Source of the DNA: Snodgrassella communis
GTDB lineage: Bacteria; Pseudomonadota; Gammaproteobacteria; Burkholderiales; Neisseriaceae
Direction: 5' to 3'
Length of the DNA stretch: 64,000 nt
Assembly: GCF_914768045.1 (NCBI RefSeq)
Contig: NZ_CAJZCD010000001.1
Span: 186,001-250,000 of the forward strand
Of the stretch, positions 41,613-52,328 are shown in pieces. The position numbers and the translations under genes are program-made. Numbering within the stretch: position 1 is the first letter of the stretch; every line of letters begins with the position of its first letter. The notes under the pieces were generated by a model. It did no database searches. It was not told the DNA's origin and was given only the letters and a program-made list of their open reading frames with translations.

Positions 41613-43925
41613 TCAGTTATTTAAATCACCATGTACAGCAACAATATTACCCGTAACACTTAATTCTTTGCCTTTATGTCCACGTTTGTTACTGATATCC
41701 TGCACGCGTAATACCTCCTGATGACGTCCGCCACGTTTACCCTGTGTTTCCAGCATAAATTCTGTGCTATCCGATAGAACAAGATAATGTAGATTCTCAT
41801 CTGTCGGCAAACTCATAATCTGCAGGCCACGACCTTTGGTCATAATCTTCAGTTCATGCAGCGGGAAAGCCAGCAGACGATTGGCACTAGAAACGGCAAT
41901 AAGCTGAGTGTTACTGGTCACAGCCAGACTATCAGCCTTAACTGGCTGTGGTGGCAACAATGTTTCATCGCCATTAACAGTCATTACTACCTTACCGTTT
42001 TTAGTACGGCTAACCAAATCCTTGAAGGCAACCACAAAACCATATCCACCACTGTTGGCAAGCACATAATGCTGATCAGGTAAGGCACTGAGCATAGCCA
42101 CTATTCTTGCGCCTTTATCCAGTTCAATCAGTGAGCTAGCCGGTACACCATCACCGCGTCCGCCGGGAATGCTAGCCGCATCCACACTATAGGCACGCCC
42201 ATGTGAGTCAAGTAATATAACCGGCCATACCGTACGTCCTTCTACAGCCTGCAACAGGCCATCGCCTTCTTTGAAAGTAGTCTGACTCAAATCCAGATTA
42301 TGCCCAACCCGTGTTTTCAGCCAGCCTTTCTGGGACAATATCAACGTTACCGGCTCATCAGCCGTTTTCTTAGTAAGTGTAGCTCGTTCAGCAGGTTGAA
42401 TTAGCGTGCGACGCTCATCCCCATAAATTTTGGTATCAGCCTCAATTTCCTTAATAATCAGACGTTTTTTAGCTTTTTCATCCTCTAATAAGGTAGTTAA
42501 CTGTTCCCGCTCTTGTTGCAATTTGTTCAGTTCAGTTGCCAGCTTAAGCCATTCCAGTCTGGCCAACTGGCGCAAACGTATTTCCAGAATATCATCTGCC
42601 TGTATTTCGCTTAAGCCAAACCTAGACATCAGTTCATGTTTTGGTTCATCTGATTCACGGATAACACGAATAACTTCATCAATGTGCAAGAAAACCGTCT
42701 GCCTGCCTTGCAATATATGAATGCGTTTTTCCACCTGCTCCAATCGGTATTGCAAACGTCGGGTTACAGTCAGGATACGAAAATCTAGCCATTCGCGCAA
42801 AATCTGAGATAAATTTTTTTGTGCCGGCTTATTATTCTGCCCCATCATAACCAGATTAACCGGCACATTACCTTCGAGGCTAGTTTGTGCCAGCAAGGTA
42901 TTCATAAACTCTTCTGGTTTCAGACGACTGGATTTAGGCTCAAACACTAAGCGCACAGGATCCTGCCCGTCTGACTCATCACGTACCTTTTCCAATAGTG
43001 GTAGCATCAGAGTACGCGTATTTTGCTGCTCCTGCGTCAGATTTTTTTTACCAGCCTTGGGTCTTGGATTAGTCTGTTCTTCTATTTCTGCCAGAATTTT
43101 TTGCGCAGATGTACCTGGCGGCAATTCGGTAACTATAGCACGCCAGTGTCCGCGTGCCAGTCTTTCAATTTCATAACGTGCACGCACCCGAATACTGCCC
43201 TTACCTTGTGCATATATTGCCTGAATATCTTCCGGCGCCGTAATAATCTGTCCACCACCGGCAAAGTCAGGGCCAGGCAAATATTGCATTAATGCCATTG
43301 TATCCAATTCTGGCTGTTTCAATAGTGCCACAGCAGCAGCACTGACTTCACGCAAATTATGAGAAGGAATTTCAGTTGCCATTCCTACTGCAATACCAGA
43401 AGCACCATTGAGTAATATCATTGGTAACCGCGCCGGCAGTACTGTAGGTTCAACAAAGGCACCATCATAATTGGGAATAAAATCCACTGTACCCATGTCG
43501 ATTTCTGACAACAGTAATTCAGCAATCGGAGTTAATCGTGCTTCGGTATAGCGCATTGCCGCAGCACTGTCACCATCGCGGGAGCCAAAATTACCAATCC
43601 CATCAATCAGAGGGTAGCGCAAAGTAAAGTCCTGAGCCATCCGCACCATAGCATCATAAGCAGATGCATCACCATGCGGGTGGTATTTACCCAGAATCTC
43701 ACCCACCACACGTGCTGATTTCACTGGCTTGGCTCCATGTACCAGTCCCATATCTTTCATCGCATACAAAATGCGTCGTTGTACTGGTTTTTGGCCATCC
43801 GCGACATCAGGCAAAGCTCGCCCTTTTACCACACTCATAGCATAGGCAAGATAAGCACGTTCAGCGTACTGTCCCAATAACAGATAATCGTCACCGCGGT
43901 CTGGCTGTTGGATTACTTCACTCAT
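41613..43925 (-). CDS. parC: DNA topoisomerase IV subunit A
   Basis: A 770-residue subunit that cuts and passes DNA to unlink daughter chromosomes. The active-site Tyr is in [10 protein letters not shown] near residue 127, with F-G-S-R-D-G-D just before. The quinolone-resistance region reads [13 protein letters not shown] (81-93). It therefore has Ala87 and Asp91, where gonococcal ParC has Ser87 and Glu91. The C-terminal domain has the beta-pinwheel repeats expected of ParC. No parE is adjacent. It lies between the dcw cluster terminator and pilS. Confidence 0.95.
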   Translation of the reverse strand: MSEVIQQPDRGDDYLLLGQYAERAYLAYAMSVVKGRALPDVADGQKPVQRRILYAMKDMGLVHGAKPVKSARVVGEILGKYHPHGDASAYDAMVRMAQDFTLRYPLIDGIGNFGSRDGDSAAAMRYTEARLTPIAELLLSEIDMGTVDFIPNYDGAFVEPTVLPARLPMILLNGASGIAVGMATEIPSHNLREVSAAAVALLKQPELDTMALMQYLPGPDFAGGGQIITAPEDIQAIYAQGKGSIRVRARYEIERLARGHWRAIVTELPPGTSAQKILAEIEEQTNPRPKAGKKNLTQEQQNTRTLMLPLLEKVRDESDGQDPVRLVFEPKSSRLKPEEFMNTLLAQTSLEGNVPVNLVMMGQNNKPAQKNLSQILREWLDFRILTVTRRLQYRLEQVEKRIHILQGRQTVFLHIDEVIRVIRESDEPKHELMSRFGLSEIQADDILEIRLRQLARLEWLKLATELNKLQQEREQLTTLLEDEKAKKRLIIKEIEADTKIYGDERRTLIQPAERATLTKKTADEPVTLILSQKGWLKTRVGHNLDLSQTTFKEGDGLLQAVEGRTVWPVILLDSHGRAYSVDAASIPGGRGDGVPASSLIELDKGARIVAMLSALPDQHYVLANSGGYGFVVAFKDLVSRTKNGKVVMTVNGDETLLPPQPVKADSLAVTSNTQLIAVSSANRLLAFPLHELKIMTKGRGLQIMSLPTDENLHYLVLSDSTEFMLETQGKRGGRHQEVLRVQDISNKRGHKGKELSVTGNIVAVHGDLNN

Positions 43926-44221
43926 ATCATTCTGACTTCACTAAATTTTTATCTGAAACAGATTACTCAGGCTATGTATTGTAAAGGATTTCTGTCTTAT
44001 ACCCAAAATTGTCAGATTCTGGTTTGCTTACAAGGTAATGGCTTCAGCAGCACAAAAATAGATATTGATACATTAAACCGATTGGCAATATTCATTGCTA
44101 TCCAGATTCTGCCGCACAACTTGTCGTATATTTGTACAAGAGACACAAATTTCCGGCGTTAAATACAATTTCTGTTTTAACAGTATATTTCCTGAATAAA
44201 TACTATTTATATTCAAACAAT
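43926..44221. other. Spacer between parC and the dcw terminator
   Basis: About 300 bases that should hold the parC promoter. An 84-codon plus-strand frame here is not supported. No lpxC, which follows ftsZ in many gammaproteobacteria, is present. Confidence 0.5.
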
Positions 44222-44255
44222 GAAAAAAGCTGTCCAGAATTTATTCTGGACAGCT
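44222..44255 (-). terminator. Strong intrinsic terminator after ftsZ, end of the dcw cluster
   Basis: A 13-bp stem AGCTGTCCAGAAT / ATTCTGGACAGCT with a very short loop is followed on the minus strand by TTTTTT. It starts about 18 bases past the ftsZ stop. Confidence 0.93.
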
Positions 44256-44272
44256 CTGATATTGCTGAAATA

Positions 44273-45451
44273 TTAATCAGCCTGTCGACGGATGACCGCC
44301 GGAATTTCAAAATCATCCAGCACAGACTGATTAGAAAAATCTGCAGCAGCCAGATTCATGCTTCGCGCACTGCGACCAGAGCGCACTACGCTACCAATAT
44401 CCGGATAGACATCGTCTGTACCAGTAGACTGTACAGTTTGCAATACACGTAGATTGCTTGACTGCTGATGATGTAAAACTTTCTGCTCCTGTAAACCAGT
44501 AGCAATAATGGTTACCCGGATTTCGCCCTCTTCCATACTTGGATCTTCAGATGTGCCGTATTTCAAGGCTGCATCATCATGCGCATACTCATCGATCATG
44601 CACATAACTTCCTTGTATTCAGACATTTTCAGGCAACCCGGAGCAGTAGTAATGTTAACCAGTACACCTTGTGCGCCATCTAAAGTCACATCGTCCAGCA
44701 GAGGACTAGCAATAGCCTGTTCGGTTGCAATACGAGCACGGTCAACACCATGTGCACTACCTGAACCCATCATTGCCATGCCCATGATGCTCATCACGTT
44801 TTTCACATCGGCAAAATCCAGATTGATAATACCCGGATTAGTGATGACTTCGGCGATGCCCGCTACTGCATTGCGCAATACATTATCTGCCGCACGGAAA
44901 GCTTCGCGCATACTCACGTCTTCGCCCAGTGCTGACATCAGCTTGTCATTTGGAATAACAATCAGAGAATCAACGGTATTTTTCAGAATTTCAATCCCGT
45001 TATTAGCCACCTGAATACGTTTACCTTCATATTCAAAAGGACGGGTGACTACAGCAACAGTCAGAATACCCATTTCCTTGGCCAACTCTGCCACTACTGG
45101 CGCAGCACCCGTACCGGTACCACCACCCATACCTGTAGTGATAAATAGCATATTAGCGCCACGAATGGCATCCGACAGTGACTCACGATCTTCCATCGCG
45201 GCATTACGGCCAATTTCCGGATCCGCACCAGCGCCGAGACCACGGGTCAAATTATTACCCAGCTGAATACGTTTTGAGGCCTTACTGTTTTGTAAAGACT
45301 GTGCGTCAGTATTGGCACTGATAAATTCAATACCAGCAACCGCATTATCAACCATATTGTTAATCGCATTACAGCCACCGCCACCAATACCAATTACTTT
45401 AATAACAGCAGATCCAACCACTGTCTCTACAACATCATATACCAATTGCAT
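44273..45451 (-). CDS. ftsZ: Cell division tubulin FtsZ
   Basis: A 392-residue GTPase that forms the division ring. The tubulin signature G-M-G-G-G-T-G-T-G-A-A-P is near residue 105. G-G-G-G-C-N-A-I-N-N near residue 24, the T7 loop N-L-D-F-A-D-V, and the conserved tail V-L-D-D-F-E-I-P-A-V-I-R-R, which binds FtsA and ZipA-like partners, are present. M-N-L-A-A-A-D-F just before that tail is also seen in Neisseria FtsZ. It is last in the dcw cluster, with a strong terminator behind it and a 113-base gap to ftsA, which may contain its own promoter. Confidence 0.97.
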   Translation of the reverse strand: MQLVYDVVETVVGSAVIKVIGIGGGGCNAINNMVDNAVAGIEFISANTDAQSLQNSKASKRIQLGNNLTRGLGAGADPEIGRNAAMEDRESLSDAIRGANMLFITTGMGGGTGTGAAPVVAELAKEMGILTVAVVTRPFEYEGKRIQVANNGIEILKNTVDSLIVIPNDKLMSALGEDVSMREAFRAADNVLRNAVAGIAEVITNPGIINLDFADVKNVMSIMGMAMMGSGSAHGVDRARIATEQAIASPLLDDVTLDGAQGVLVNITTAPGCLKMSEYKEVMCMIDEYAHDDAALKYGTSEDPSMEEGEIRVTIIATGLQEQKVLHHQQSSNLRVLQTVQSTGTDDVYPDIGSVVRSGRSARSMNLAAADFSNQSVLDDFEIPAVIRRQAD

Positions 45452-45564
45452 TCATGTCTCCTGACAAACCTGTGCATAAACGTCATCGACCTTTGTATAA
45501 CTATCATTATATAGACATTTATACACAATGCGCAAAAATTCTGTCATTTAATATTTGAGTTAAG

Positions 45565-46800
45565 TTAAAAATTGTTCTTGAACCAAGCTTGTAATTTCCC
45601 AATCCATGACTCTTTCGGCTCGGTAGCAGCAGCTACTGGCATATTTGTTTTATTTTCATCTTCGTAGGCGGCCTGCAACAGACCAATTGCAGTGGCATAA
45701 CGAGGATTGCGGATCCGTTCTGATACACCACCCATTTCCTGCGGTACGCCTATACGTGCCGGCAAATTAAATACGTCCTCAGCCAGTTCCACCATACCGG
45801 GCAATAGTGATGCGCCTCCGGTTAGAACCACACCGGAAGTCAAAACGTCTTCCGGGAAACCAGAACGACGCAATTCATTTAATGTCAATTCCAGAATTTC
45901 TTCCACACGCGGACCAATCACACTGGCCAGTGTGCGACGGGAAATTTGGCGCGGATTACGGTCGCCCACGCTGGGCACCTCAATCATATCATCCAGACCA
46001 TCCATGGTAGCCAGTGCCACACCGTGATTGATTTTGATGTATTCGGCAGCACTATGCGGTGTACGTAACGCCTGAGCCAAATCTTTAGTAATTAAATCAC
46101 CGGCCACCGGAATAACGGCGGTATGCCGGATAGCACCATTGGTATACACGGCAATATCTGTTGTACCACCACCAATGTCAATCACACACACACCAAGGTC
46201 TTTTTCATCTTCAGTCAACACAGCCTGACCACTGGCCAGAGGCTGTAAAATCATTTTACTGATTTGCAAACCGCAACGATTGACACATTTCTGGATGTTC
46301 TGCATGGCAGTTACTGCACCAGTGATAATGTGGATACGCGTATCCAAACGCACACCACTCATACCAATTGGTTCTCGCACCCCAGGCTGATTATCAATGA
46401 TAAATTCCTGCACCACCGTGTGCAGAATATCATGATCAGGCGGAATATTCACAGCCTTAGCCGTTTCAATTGCACGGTCTATATCAGCTTGACTGACTTC
46501 ACCATCCTTGATTTTCACCACACCCTGTGAATTGAAACTGCGAATATGATTACCAGCAATACCAGTTGTAATACAGTCTACCGGTACATCGGCCATCATC
46601 TGCGCTTCTTCCATAGCCTGTTTGATTGCCTGTGCCGTGGTTTCGATATTAGTCACCATACCAGCTTTCAAGCCACGCGATGGTGCCTGTCCCAAACCAA
46701 CAATGTGAATTTCGCTGTCGTCCTGTACTTCACCAATAAGGGCGATTACTTTTGACGTGCCGATATCCAATGCACTGATGTATTTTTTACCTTTAACCAT
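45565..46800 (-). CDS. ftsA: Cell division actin-like protein FtsA
   Basis: A 411-residue actin-fold protein that tethers FtsZ to the membrane. A-L-D-I-G-T-S-K-V near residue 10 is phosphate-1, and V-I-D-I-G-G-G-T-T-D near 205 is phosphate-2; V-V-L-T-G-G-A-S-L-L is the adenosine motif. The C-terminal W-I-G-K-L-Q-A-W-F-K is the amphipathic membrane-targeting helix. The ATG at 46800 (M-V-K-G-K-K-Y) is preferred; a GTG at 46809 is also in frame. It lies between ftsQ and ftsZ as usual. Confidence 0.95.
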   Translation of the reverse strand: MVKGKKYISALDIGTSKVIALIGEVQDDSEIHIVGLGQAPSRGLKAGMVTNIETTAQAIKQAMEEAQMMADVPVDCITTGIAGNHIRSFNSQGVVKIKDGEVSQADIDRAIETAKAVNIPPDHDILHTVVQEFIIDNQPGVREPIGMSGVRLDTRIHIITGAVTAMQNIQKCVNRCGLQISKMILQPLASGQAVLTEDEKDLGVCVIDIGGGTTDIAVYTNGAIRHTAVIPVAGDLITKDLAQALRTPHSAAEYIKINHGVALATMDGLDDMIEVPSVGDRNPRQISRRTLASVIGPRVEEILELTLNELRRSGFPEDVLTSGVVLTGGASLLPGMVELAEDVFNLPARIGVPQEMGGVSERIRNPRYATAIGLLQAAYEDENKTNMPVAAATEPKESWIGKLQAWFKNNF

Positions 46801-46851
46801 GGTCATCACTTTAAATTCAAATAATCAATCGGTCGGTCCGTATCAGTCCAG

Positions 46852-47622
46852 TTATGCTCCATGCTGATCCATTGCTGCTGCAGCATCTGTTATATTAACA
46901 CCAGCTGGTTCTGAAACAGTTCTATTTTTGTACCTTAGCGCAAAACCATCCGGATAACGCAAATCCACATAATCAATATTACTGGCCTGATTCTGCAAAA
47001 CCTGCTGCCACGCCCAAACAAAGCTAGCCAGACGCTGCTCTACTTTTTCCCGTCCAAGTCGCAGGGTAATACCGTTAGTTAATATCAGCTGCCAAGCAGA
47101 ACGGTCACTTAATTGCAATTCTTGAACATGCAGACCGGTCGGTTGCAATAGATTTTCAAATGTTAACAAATGTACAGTCATATAGCGAGCAGAACCGGTG
47201 GTTCCAACAAGCAAAGGCAACTGTACCTGAGCTGCTGCATTAAATATCCGCCCGTCCATATCGACCAGTTGCTGTGTATTCCAGCGCGCTACCGGTACCC
47301 GCTCTTTAATATCCAATTGCACCGTATCCGGCCATATTCGTTTTACCTGAACCTTGGCAACCCATGGCAGCTTAGCCAGCTCCGCCTGCGCAGCATTTAC
47401 ATTCACCGTAAAAATATTACCCCGCAAATACTGACGGCTGATTTTTTCAATTTCAGTTGACTGCAAATGCTTCAGCGGTTGTAAAACCTGAATCTGTCGC
47501 ACCGGAAAATAAGGTGAATGTACCACCCATGTTCCACCTGCTGCCAGCAGGCAGAATAATACACACACATATAACCAGCGATAAAGCCGTTTTAAGGCTT
47601 GCGCATTATCCCAAAGTCGCAT
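46852..47622 (-). CDS. ftsQ: Cell division protein FtsQ
   Basis: A 256-residue bitopic divisome protein linking early and late components. One membrane helix lies at residues 16-36. A POTRA domain follows (I-Q-V-L-Q-P-L-K-H-L, I-E-K-I-S-R-Q-Y-L, L-A-K-L-P-W-V-A-K-V-Q-V-K-R-I-W-P), then D-I-K-E-R-V-P-V-A-R-W. The C-terminal part includes Y-V-D-L-R-Y-P-D-G-F-A-L-R-Y, typical of FtsQ. It overlaps the end of ddl by 17 bases. Confidence 0.93.
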   Translation of the reverse strand: MRLWDNAQALKRLYRWLYVCVLFCLLAAGGTWVVHSPYFPVRQIQVLQPLKHLQSTEIEKISRQYLRGNIFTVNVNAAQAELAKLPWVAKVQVKRIWPDTVQLDIKERVPVARWNTQQLVDMDGRIFNAAAQVQLPLLVGTTGSARYMTVHLLTFENLLQPTGLHVQELQLSDRSAWQLILTNGITLRLGREKVEQRLASFVWAWQQVLQNQASNIDYVDLRYPDGFALRYKNRTVSEPAGVNITDAAAAMDQHGA

Positions 47623-48517
47623 GACTTAAAATTTCAACACACAAATCTTCAAAACTCAAGCCAATTTCACGAGCAGCTTTGGGCACCAGACTGTGCGCAG
47701 TCATACCGGGCACAGTATTTACTTCCAGAATATAGATAGTGCCATCAACATCACGCAAGAAATCTACCCGCCCCCAGCCACGTCCGCCCAGTGCTTTAAA
47801 GGCACGGGCTGTTAAATCACGCATATACTGTTCATCTGGCGCGGTCAGATCGGCTGGGCATAAATATTTAGTATCATCGCGGTGATATTTAGCTTCATAA
47901 TCATAAAATTCTGTTGCCGGTACAATACGAATACTCGGTAAAACCTGCTCACCAAGAATCCCGCAGGTATATTCACCACCTTCAATTGCCCGCTCAGCCA
48001 GAATTTCACCGTGATACTGTTTCAGCTGCTGATAAACCTGTGCCAGTTCACCAGTCTGTCTGATTTTAATCACACCAACACTACTACCCTCTGCCGCTGG
48101 TTTGACAAACAATGGCAAACCCAGTTCTTTTTCTACTGCCGCAAAATCACTGTCATCCCGCAATACGATAAACGGTACACAAGGCAAACCAACACCTTGC
48201 CAGACCAGACGGCTACGAAACTTGTCCATACCCAAAGCACTGGCCGCCACGCCACAGCCAGTATAAGGAATACCTAAAGCTTCGAGCGCACCCTGTACTA
48301 TTCCATCTTCACCATAAGAACCATGCAGGATATTAAAGGCTCGGGTAAACCCAGAACTGACCAGCTCAGATAGTGGGCGCTCAGATGGATCGAAAGCCTG
48401 CGCATCGATACCGCGACTTTGCAATGCTGTCAGAATTGCCGCTCCACTTGCCAGTGAAACCTCGCGTTCACTGGAGAAGCCACCCATCAGCACAGCGACT
48501 TTACCAAAATCATTCAT
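47606..48517 (-). CDS. ddl: D-alanine-D-alanine ligase
   Basis: A 303-residue ATP-grasp enzyme that makes the D-Ala-D-Ala dipeptide for peptidoglycan. The N-terminal domain has G-G-F-S-S-E-R-E-V-S-L-A-S-G. The ATP-grasp core has L-F-V-K-P-A-A-E-G-S-S-V-G-V and V-D-F-L-R-D-V-D-G-T-I-Y-I-L-E-V-N-T-V-P-G-M-T. The Tyr/Ser residues in H-G-S-Y-G-E-D-G are consistent with D-Ala rather than D-lactate use. The length suits DdlB, the dcw copy. Confidence 0.95.
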   Translation of the reverse strand: MNDFGKVAVLMGGFSSEREVSLASGAAILTALQSRGIDAQAFDPSERPLSELVSSGFTRAFNILHGSYGEDGIVQGALEALGIPYTGCGVAASALGMDKFRSRLVWQGVGLPCVPFIVLRDDSDFAAVEKELGLPLFVKPAAEGSSVGVIKIRQTGELAQVYQQLKQYHGEILAERAIEGGEYTCGILGEQVLPSIRIVPATEFYDYEAKYHRDDTKYLCPADLTAPDEQYMRDLTARAFKALGGRGWGRVDFLRDVDGTIYILEVNTVPGMTAHSLVPKAAREIGLSFEDLCVEILSHATLG

Positions 48518-48580
48518 TATTGTAATTAATCCTGTTTTTCTTTTTGCGTCTTCAGCCTAGATAAAAATAGGCTGTCCGCA

Positions 48581-49990
48581 CTATACCGCGGCAATACCCG
48601 TAAGCATAGCCGGTACCTTATTAATACTGCCGGCACCCATATTGAGCAAAACATCACCATCTTGCAACACATTTAATAAAGTAGACGCCATTTCATCTAC
48701 GTTTGCCACATAAATCGGTTCAACTTTACCCAATACTCTAATTGCGCGCATTAATGCTTTACTGTCTGCCGCCACAATCGGATCTTCACCAGCAGCATAT
48801 ACCTCAGTTAATACTACACCATCAGCTTTACTTAATACCTGCACAAAATCCTCAAAAAGGTCTCGTGTACGTGTATAGCGATGAGGTTGGAATGCAACCA
48901 CCAGACGACGCTCAGGATAAGCACCACGTGCTGCTGCTATGGTTGCAGACATCTCTACCGGATGATGACCATAGTCATCAATCAGCAATGCCTTGCCTCC
49001 TTCCGGCAATGAAATATCACCGCATTGCTGAAAGCGGCGTCCTACACCAGCAAAACTTGCCAATCCAAGCTGAATAGCCGGCACCGGCACGCCAATTTCC
49101 AGCGCCACACCAATCACTGCCAGTGCATTGAGCACATTGTGCTGTCCCGGCATATTAACCGTTACATTAAACGGTTCAATGCCCTTTTTGCGGGTATACA
49201 CATCAAAATGCATCTGCGCACCACAAGCAACAATATTAGTTGCATACAAATCAGCACTGTCATCAAGTCCATAAGTCACAAAAGGTTTCTGGATCTGCGG
49301 TAATATCTGGCGCACATGTTCACTGTCAATGCACAGAAAAGCCTTGCCATAAAACGGCATCCGATGCACAAAATCCACAAACGCCTGATGCAGCTTTTCT
49401 ACATCGTGGTCATAAGTATCCATGTGATCGGTATCGATATTGGTAACTACTGTAAATAAAGGCGTTAAATAGAGAAATGACGCATCCGATTCATCTGCTT
49501 CAGCAACAATATATTCACCTTTGCCCAGCTTGGCATTTGTGCCGGCAGCAGTTAACCGGCCACCGATTACAAAAGTCGGATCCAGTCCGGCAGCCGCCAG
49601 CACAGAAGCCGTCAAACTGGTAGTAGTGGTTTTCCCGTGCGTACCGGCAATCGCAATGCCACGGCCAAAACGCATGACTTCTGCAAGCATCATAGCACGC
49701 GGGATCACTGGAATTTTCTGTGCCAGTGCAGCCACAACTTCCGGATTATCTTTTTTAACAGCCGTTGAAGTAACTACAACATCAGCCCCAGTAACATTTT
49801 CTGCACGGTGACCAGAGCAGATACGTACACCGATTGCCTGTAAATGCCGGGTTGCTGCATTATCAGCCAAATCAGAACCACTGATCTGATAACCCTCATT
49901 ATGCAAAACTTCAGCAATACCACACATACCAGTACCCCCAATACCCACAAAATGGATATGGCGGATACGGTCTTTCATATTTTCTTTCAT
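48581..49990 (-). CDS. murC: UDP-MurNAc-L-alanine ligase
   Basis: A 469-residue Mur ligase adding L-Ala to UDP-MurNAc. The N-terminal UDP-binding motif is [13 protein letters not shown]. The ATP site is [10 protein letters not shown] near residue 114. D-D-Y-G-H-H-P-V-E and F-Q-P-H-R-Y-T-R-T are MurC-specific. The ATG at 49990 is used; a second ATG at 49978 (M-K-D-R-I-R) is equally good by homology. Confidence 0.96.
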   Translation of the reverse strand: MKENMKDRIRHIHFVGIGGTGMCGIAEVLHNEGYQISGSDLADNAATRHLQAIGVRICSGHRAENVTGADVVVTSTAVKKDNPEVVAALAQKIPVIPRAMMLAEVMRFGRGIAIAGTHGKTTTTSLTASVLAAAGLDPTFVIGGRLTAAGTNAKLGKGEYIVAEADESDASFLYLTPLFTVVTNIDTDHMDTYDHDVEKLHQAFVDFVHRMPFYGKAFLCIDSEHVRQILPQIQKPFVTYGLDDSADLYATNIVACGAQMHFDVYTRKKGIEPFNVTVNMPGQHNVLNALAVIGVALEIGVPVPAIQLGLASFAGVGRRFQQCGDISLPEGGKALLIDDYGHHPVEMSATIAAARGAYPERRLVVAFQPHRYTRTRDLFEDFVQVLSKADGVVLTEVYAAGEDPIVAADSKALMRAIRVLGKVEPIYVANVDEMASTLLNVLQDGDVLLNMGAGSINKVPAMLTGIAAV

Positions 49991-50069
49991 ACTGTATAAC
50001 TTTTCCTGCTAATCCAGACTTCCGGCTGGATACTCGGCCAAACATCCTGCAAGCCGACTCAATCATAAT

Positions 50070-51137
50070 TTAATGGATACTAGCCACGGCTGCCGCTGCC
50101 ACCTTAGCTGCACTATCTGGCTGTGCCAGTGCACGTGCCTTAGCCGCCATCTGCAAACATCGTTCGCGCGATAAATCTTTCAGTACAGTCATTAACGCCT
50201 GCGCATTCAAACCACTTTGCGGCAATAACACAGCAGCACCATCCTTAACCATAAACTGCGCATTAGCAGTTTGATGATCATCAACAGCATGGGGATAAGG
50301 TACCAGAATTGCCCCTACTCCGGCCGCTGTTAACTCGGCAATAGTCAAAGCTCCGGCACGGCAAATCACCAAATCAGCATCACGATAGGCAGAAACCATA
50401 TCCGTGATAAATTCAACACATTCAGCATTGACGCCACACTCAGCATAATTATGCTGCAATTGTGCCAGCTTATTGCGTCCAGACTGATGCATCAGCCGCG
50501 GACGCTGTGATACTGGCAATAAAGCCACTGCCTGCGGTATAACCTGATTCAAAACATCCGCACCCAGACTGCCACCAACCACCAGAATATTCAACACACC
50601 CTGCCTGCCGGCAAAGCGTTGTTGTGGCGGTGGCAATGCAGCGATATCAGCCCGTACCGGATTACCAACCAGCCCGTTCTTATTAGCAAATACCTGTGGG
50701 AATGCATACATTACCTGATTAGCAAAATGCGACAGCATCTTATTGGATAAACCGGCAATAGCATTCTGTTCATGCACAAGCAGTGGCAAACCACATAACT
50801 TGGCTGCTATCCCCCCCGGGAAAGTAACAAAACCACCAAAACCAATTACCGCGTCTACACCATGTTTGCGAATGATCTGCCGTGCTGCTGTAATAGTCCT
50901 TAGCAGCGTAAACGGTAATAGCAACTTACGTTTCAGCCCATTACCACGAATACCTTTTATGGCCAGCGTTTCCAGCGGTATGTCGTACTGTGGTACCAGA
51001 CGTGTTTCCATCGCACCAGCACTACCCAGCCAGACAATACGATGCCCCTGCGCCTGCAATGCCTGAGCAACAGCGAGCGCTGGAAAAATATGCCCGCCTG
51101 TTCCGCCTGCCATGACCATAAAGGTTTTTACACTCAT
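50070..51137 (-). CDS. murG: Lipid II synthase MurG
   Basis: A 355-residue peripheral membrane GlcNAc transferase converting lipid I to lipid II. The N-terminal glycine-rich loop is M-A-G-G-T-G-G-H-I-F-P-A-L. G-F-G-G-F-V-T-F-P, H-E-Q-N-A-I-A-G-L-S-N-K, and the second loop V-G-G-S-L-G-A are intact. The UDP-GlcNAc site includes C-R-A-G-A-L-T-I-A-E-L. It is between ftsW and murC. Confidence 0.96.
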   Translation of the reverse strand: MSVKTFMVMAGGTGGHIFPALAVAQALQAQGHRIVWLGSAGAMETRLVPQYDIPLETLAIKGIRGNGLKRKLLLPFTLLRTITAARQIIRKHGVDAVIGFGGFVTFPGGIAAKLCGLPLLVHEQNAIAGLSNKMLSHFANQVMYAFPQVFANKNGLVGNPVRADIAALPPPQQRFAGRQGVLNILVVGGSLGADVLNQVIPQAVALLPVSQRPRLMHQSGRNKLAQLQHNYAECGVNAECVEFITDMVSAYRDADLVICRAGALTIAELTAAGVGAILVPYPHAVDDHQTANAQFMVKDGAAVLLPQSGLNAQALMTVLKDLSRERCLQMAAKARALAQPDSAAKVAAAAVASIH

Positions 51138-51173
51138 TGTTTTTTCGCCAAGCCAAAAATATTCTGTGATTAT

Positions 51174-52328
51174 TTAAACTTTAAACCCACGCATGACGCG
51201 CCGATTCTCATAATCAACCCGTAACAGCAAACCCACACAAATTAAAACAATCATGACGGCCGAACCACCATAAGACAACAAAGGCAGAGTAAGGCCCTTA
51301 GTCGGCAAAAGGCCAATATTCACACCAATATTAAAAAAACTTTGTATACCAATCCAAATACCAATGCCTTTTGCCACGAAAGAACCATAAAACAGTTCCA
51401 GATCACGCGCCTGTTTACCAATAGAAAAAGCACGAATCATCAGCCAAATGTAACAGAACATTAATACCAGAATACCCACAAAGCCAAATTCTTCCCCGAT
51501 AACCGCCAGAATAAAATCCGTATGCGCCTCAGGTAAATAAAAACGTTTTTCCAGACTGGCGCCTAATCCTACACCAAACCAGCCACCACGCCCGATTGCC
51601 ATTAACGAATGCGTCAGCTGATAGCCTTTCCCTAGCGGGTCTGCCCATGGATCAAGAAAACCGGCAATACGAGCCATACGGTAAGGTTCGAACAAAACCA
51701 ACATAATCATGGCCAGTAAACCAAATCCTACTACAGCCATAAACCAACGAAACGGCAAACCGGCCAAAAACAGCAAACCAATAGCAATAACAGAAACAAC
51801 TACAAACGAACCAAAATCCGGTTCCAGCATAATCAACCCCAGCCCAAGCCCTATTGGAATACCGGCAAACCAAACCTTTTTGAATTCTTTCAGTATCTCA
51901 GCGCGCCGAGTAAAAAAACTCGATAAATATAAAATAATGGCCAGTTTGAAAACCTCTGTGGGCTGAATATTGATCATTCCCATATTAATCCAGCGTTTGG
52001 CACCATTAATTTCCCGCCCCATTACCAGCACCACAATCAGCAGCATAATACTGAATAGCAACACCAGTGGAGTTAATTTTTTCCAAGTACGCAAAGGAAT
52101 ACGAGCCGCTATACAGCCGAAGACACCCCCACTCAATAGAAAAACAGCCTGACGAATCAGATAAAAATAGCTACTGCCACCATCATGCTGTGCATAGGCA
52201 ATTGAAGCCGAGTACACCATAATCAGGCTAAAACTCGCCATCAACACCACCATCCACAGCAGTGACTGGTCAAAAGTATCGCCGCGCCGCAGCAAATTAC
52301 GATCCAGCAGACGTGATTCAGTAATCAT
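51174..52328 (-). CDS. ftsW: Septal peptidoglycan polymerase FtsW
   Basis: A 384-residue SEDS-family glycosyltransferase with about ten membrane helices. It polymerises lipid II at the septum together with PBP2/Fts[26 protein letters not shown], and G-G-S-A-V-M near the C-terminus are SEDS landmarks, as is [13 protein letters not shown]. The start overlaps the murD stop by four bases (ATGA). Confidence 0.95.
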   Translation of the reverse strand: MITESRLLDRNLLRRGDTFDQSLLWMVVLMASFSLIMVYSASIAYAQHDGGSSYFYLIRQAVFLLSGGVFGCIAARIPLRTWKKLTPLVLLFSIMLLIVVLVMGREINGAKRWINMGMINIQPTEVFKLAIILYLSSFFTRRAEILKEFKKVWFAGIPIGLGLGLIMLEPDFGSFVVVSVIAIGLLFLAGLPFRWFMAVVGFGLLAMIMLVLFEPYRMARIAGFLDPWADPLGKGYQLTHSLMAIGRGGWFGVGLGASLEKRFYLPEAHTDFILAVIGEEFGFVGILVLMFCYIWLMIRAFSIGKQARDLELFYGSFVAKGIGIWIGIQSFFNIGVNIGLLPTKGLTLPLLSYGGSAVMIVLICVGLLLRVDYENRRVMRGFKV

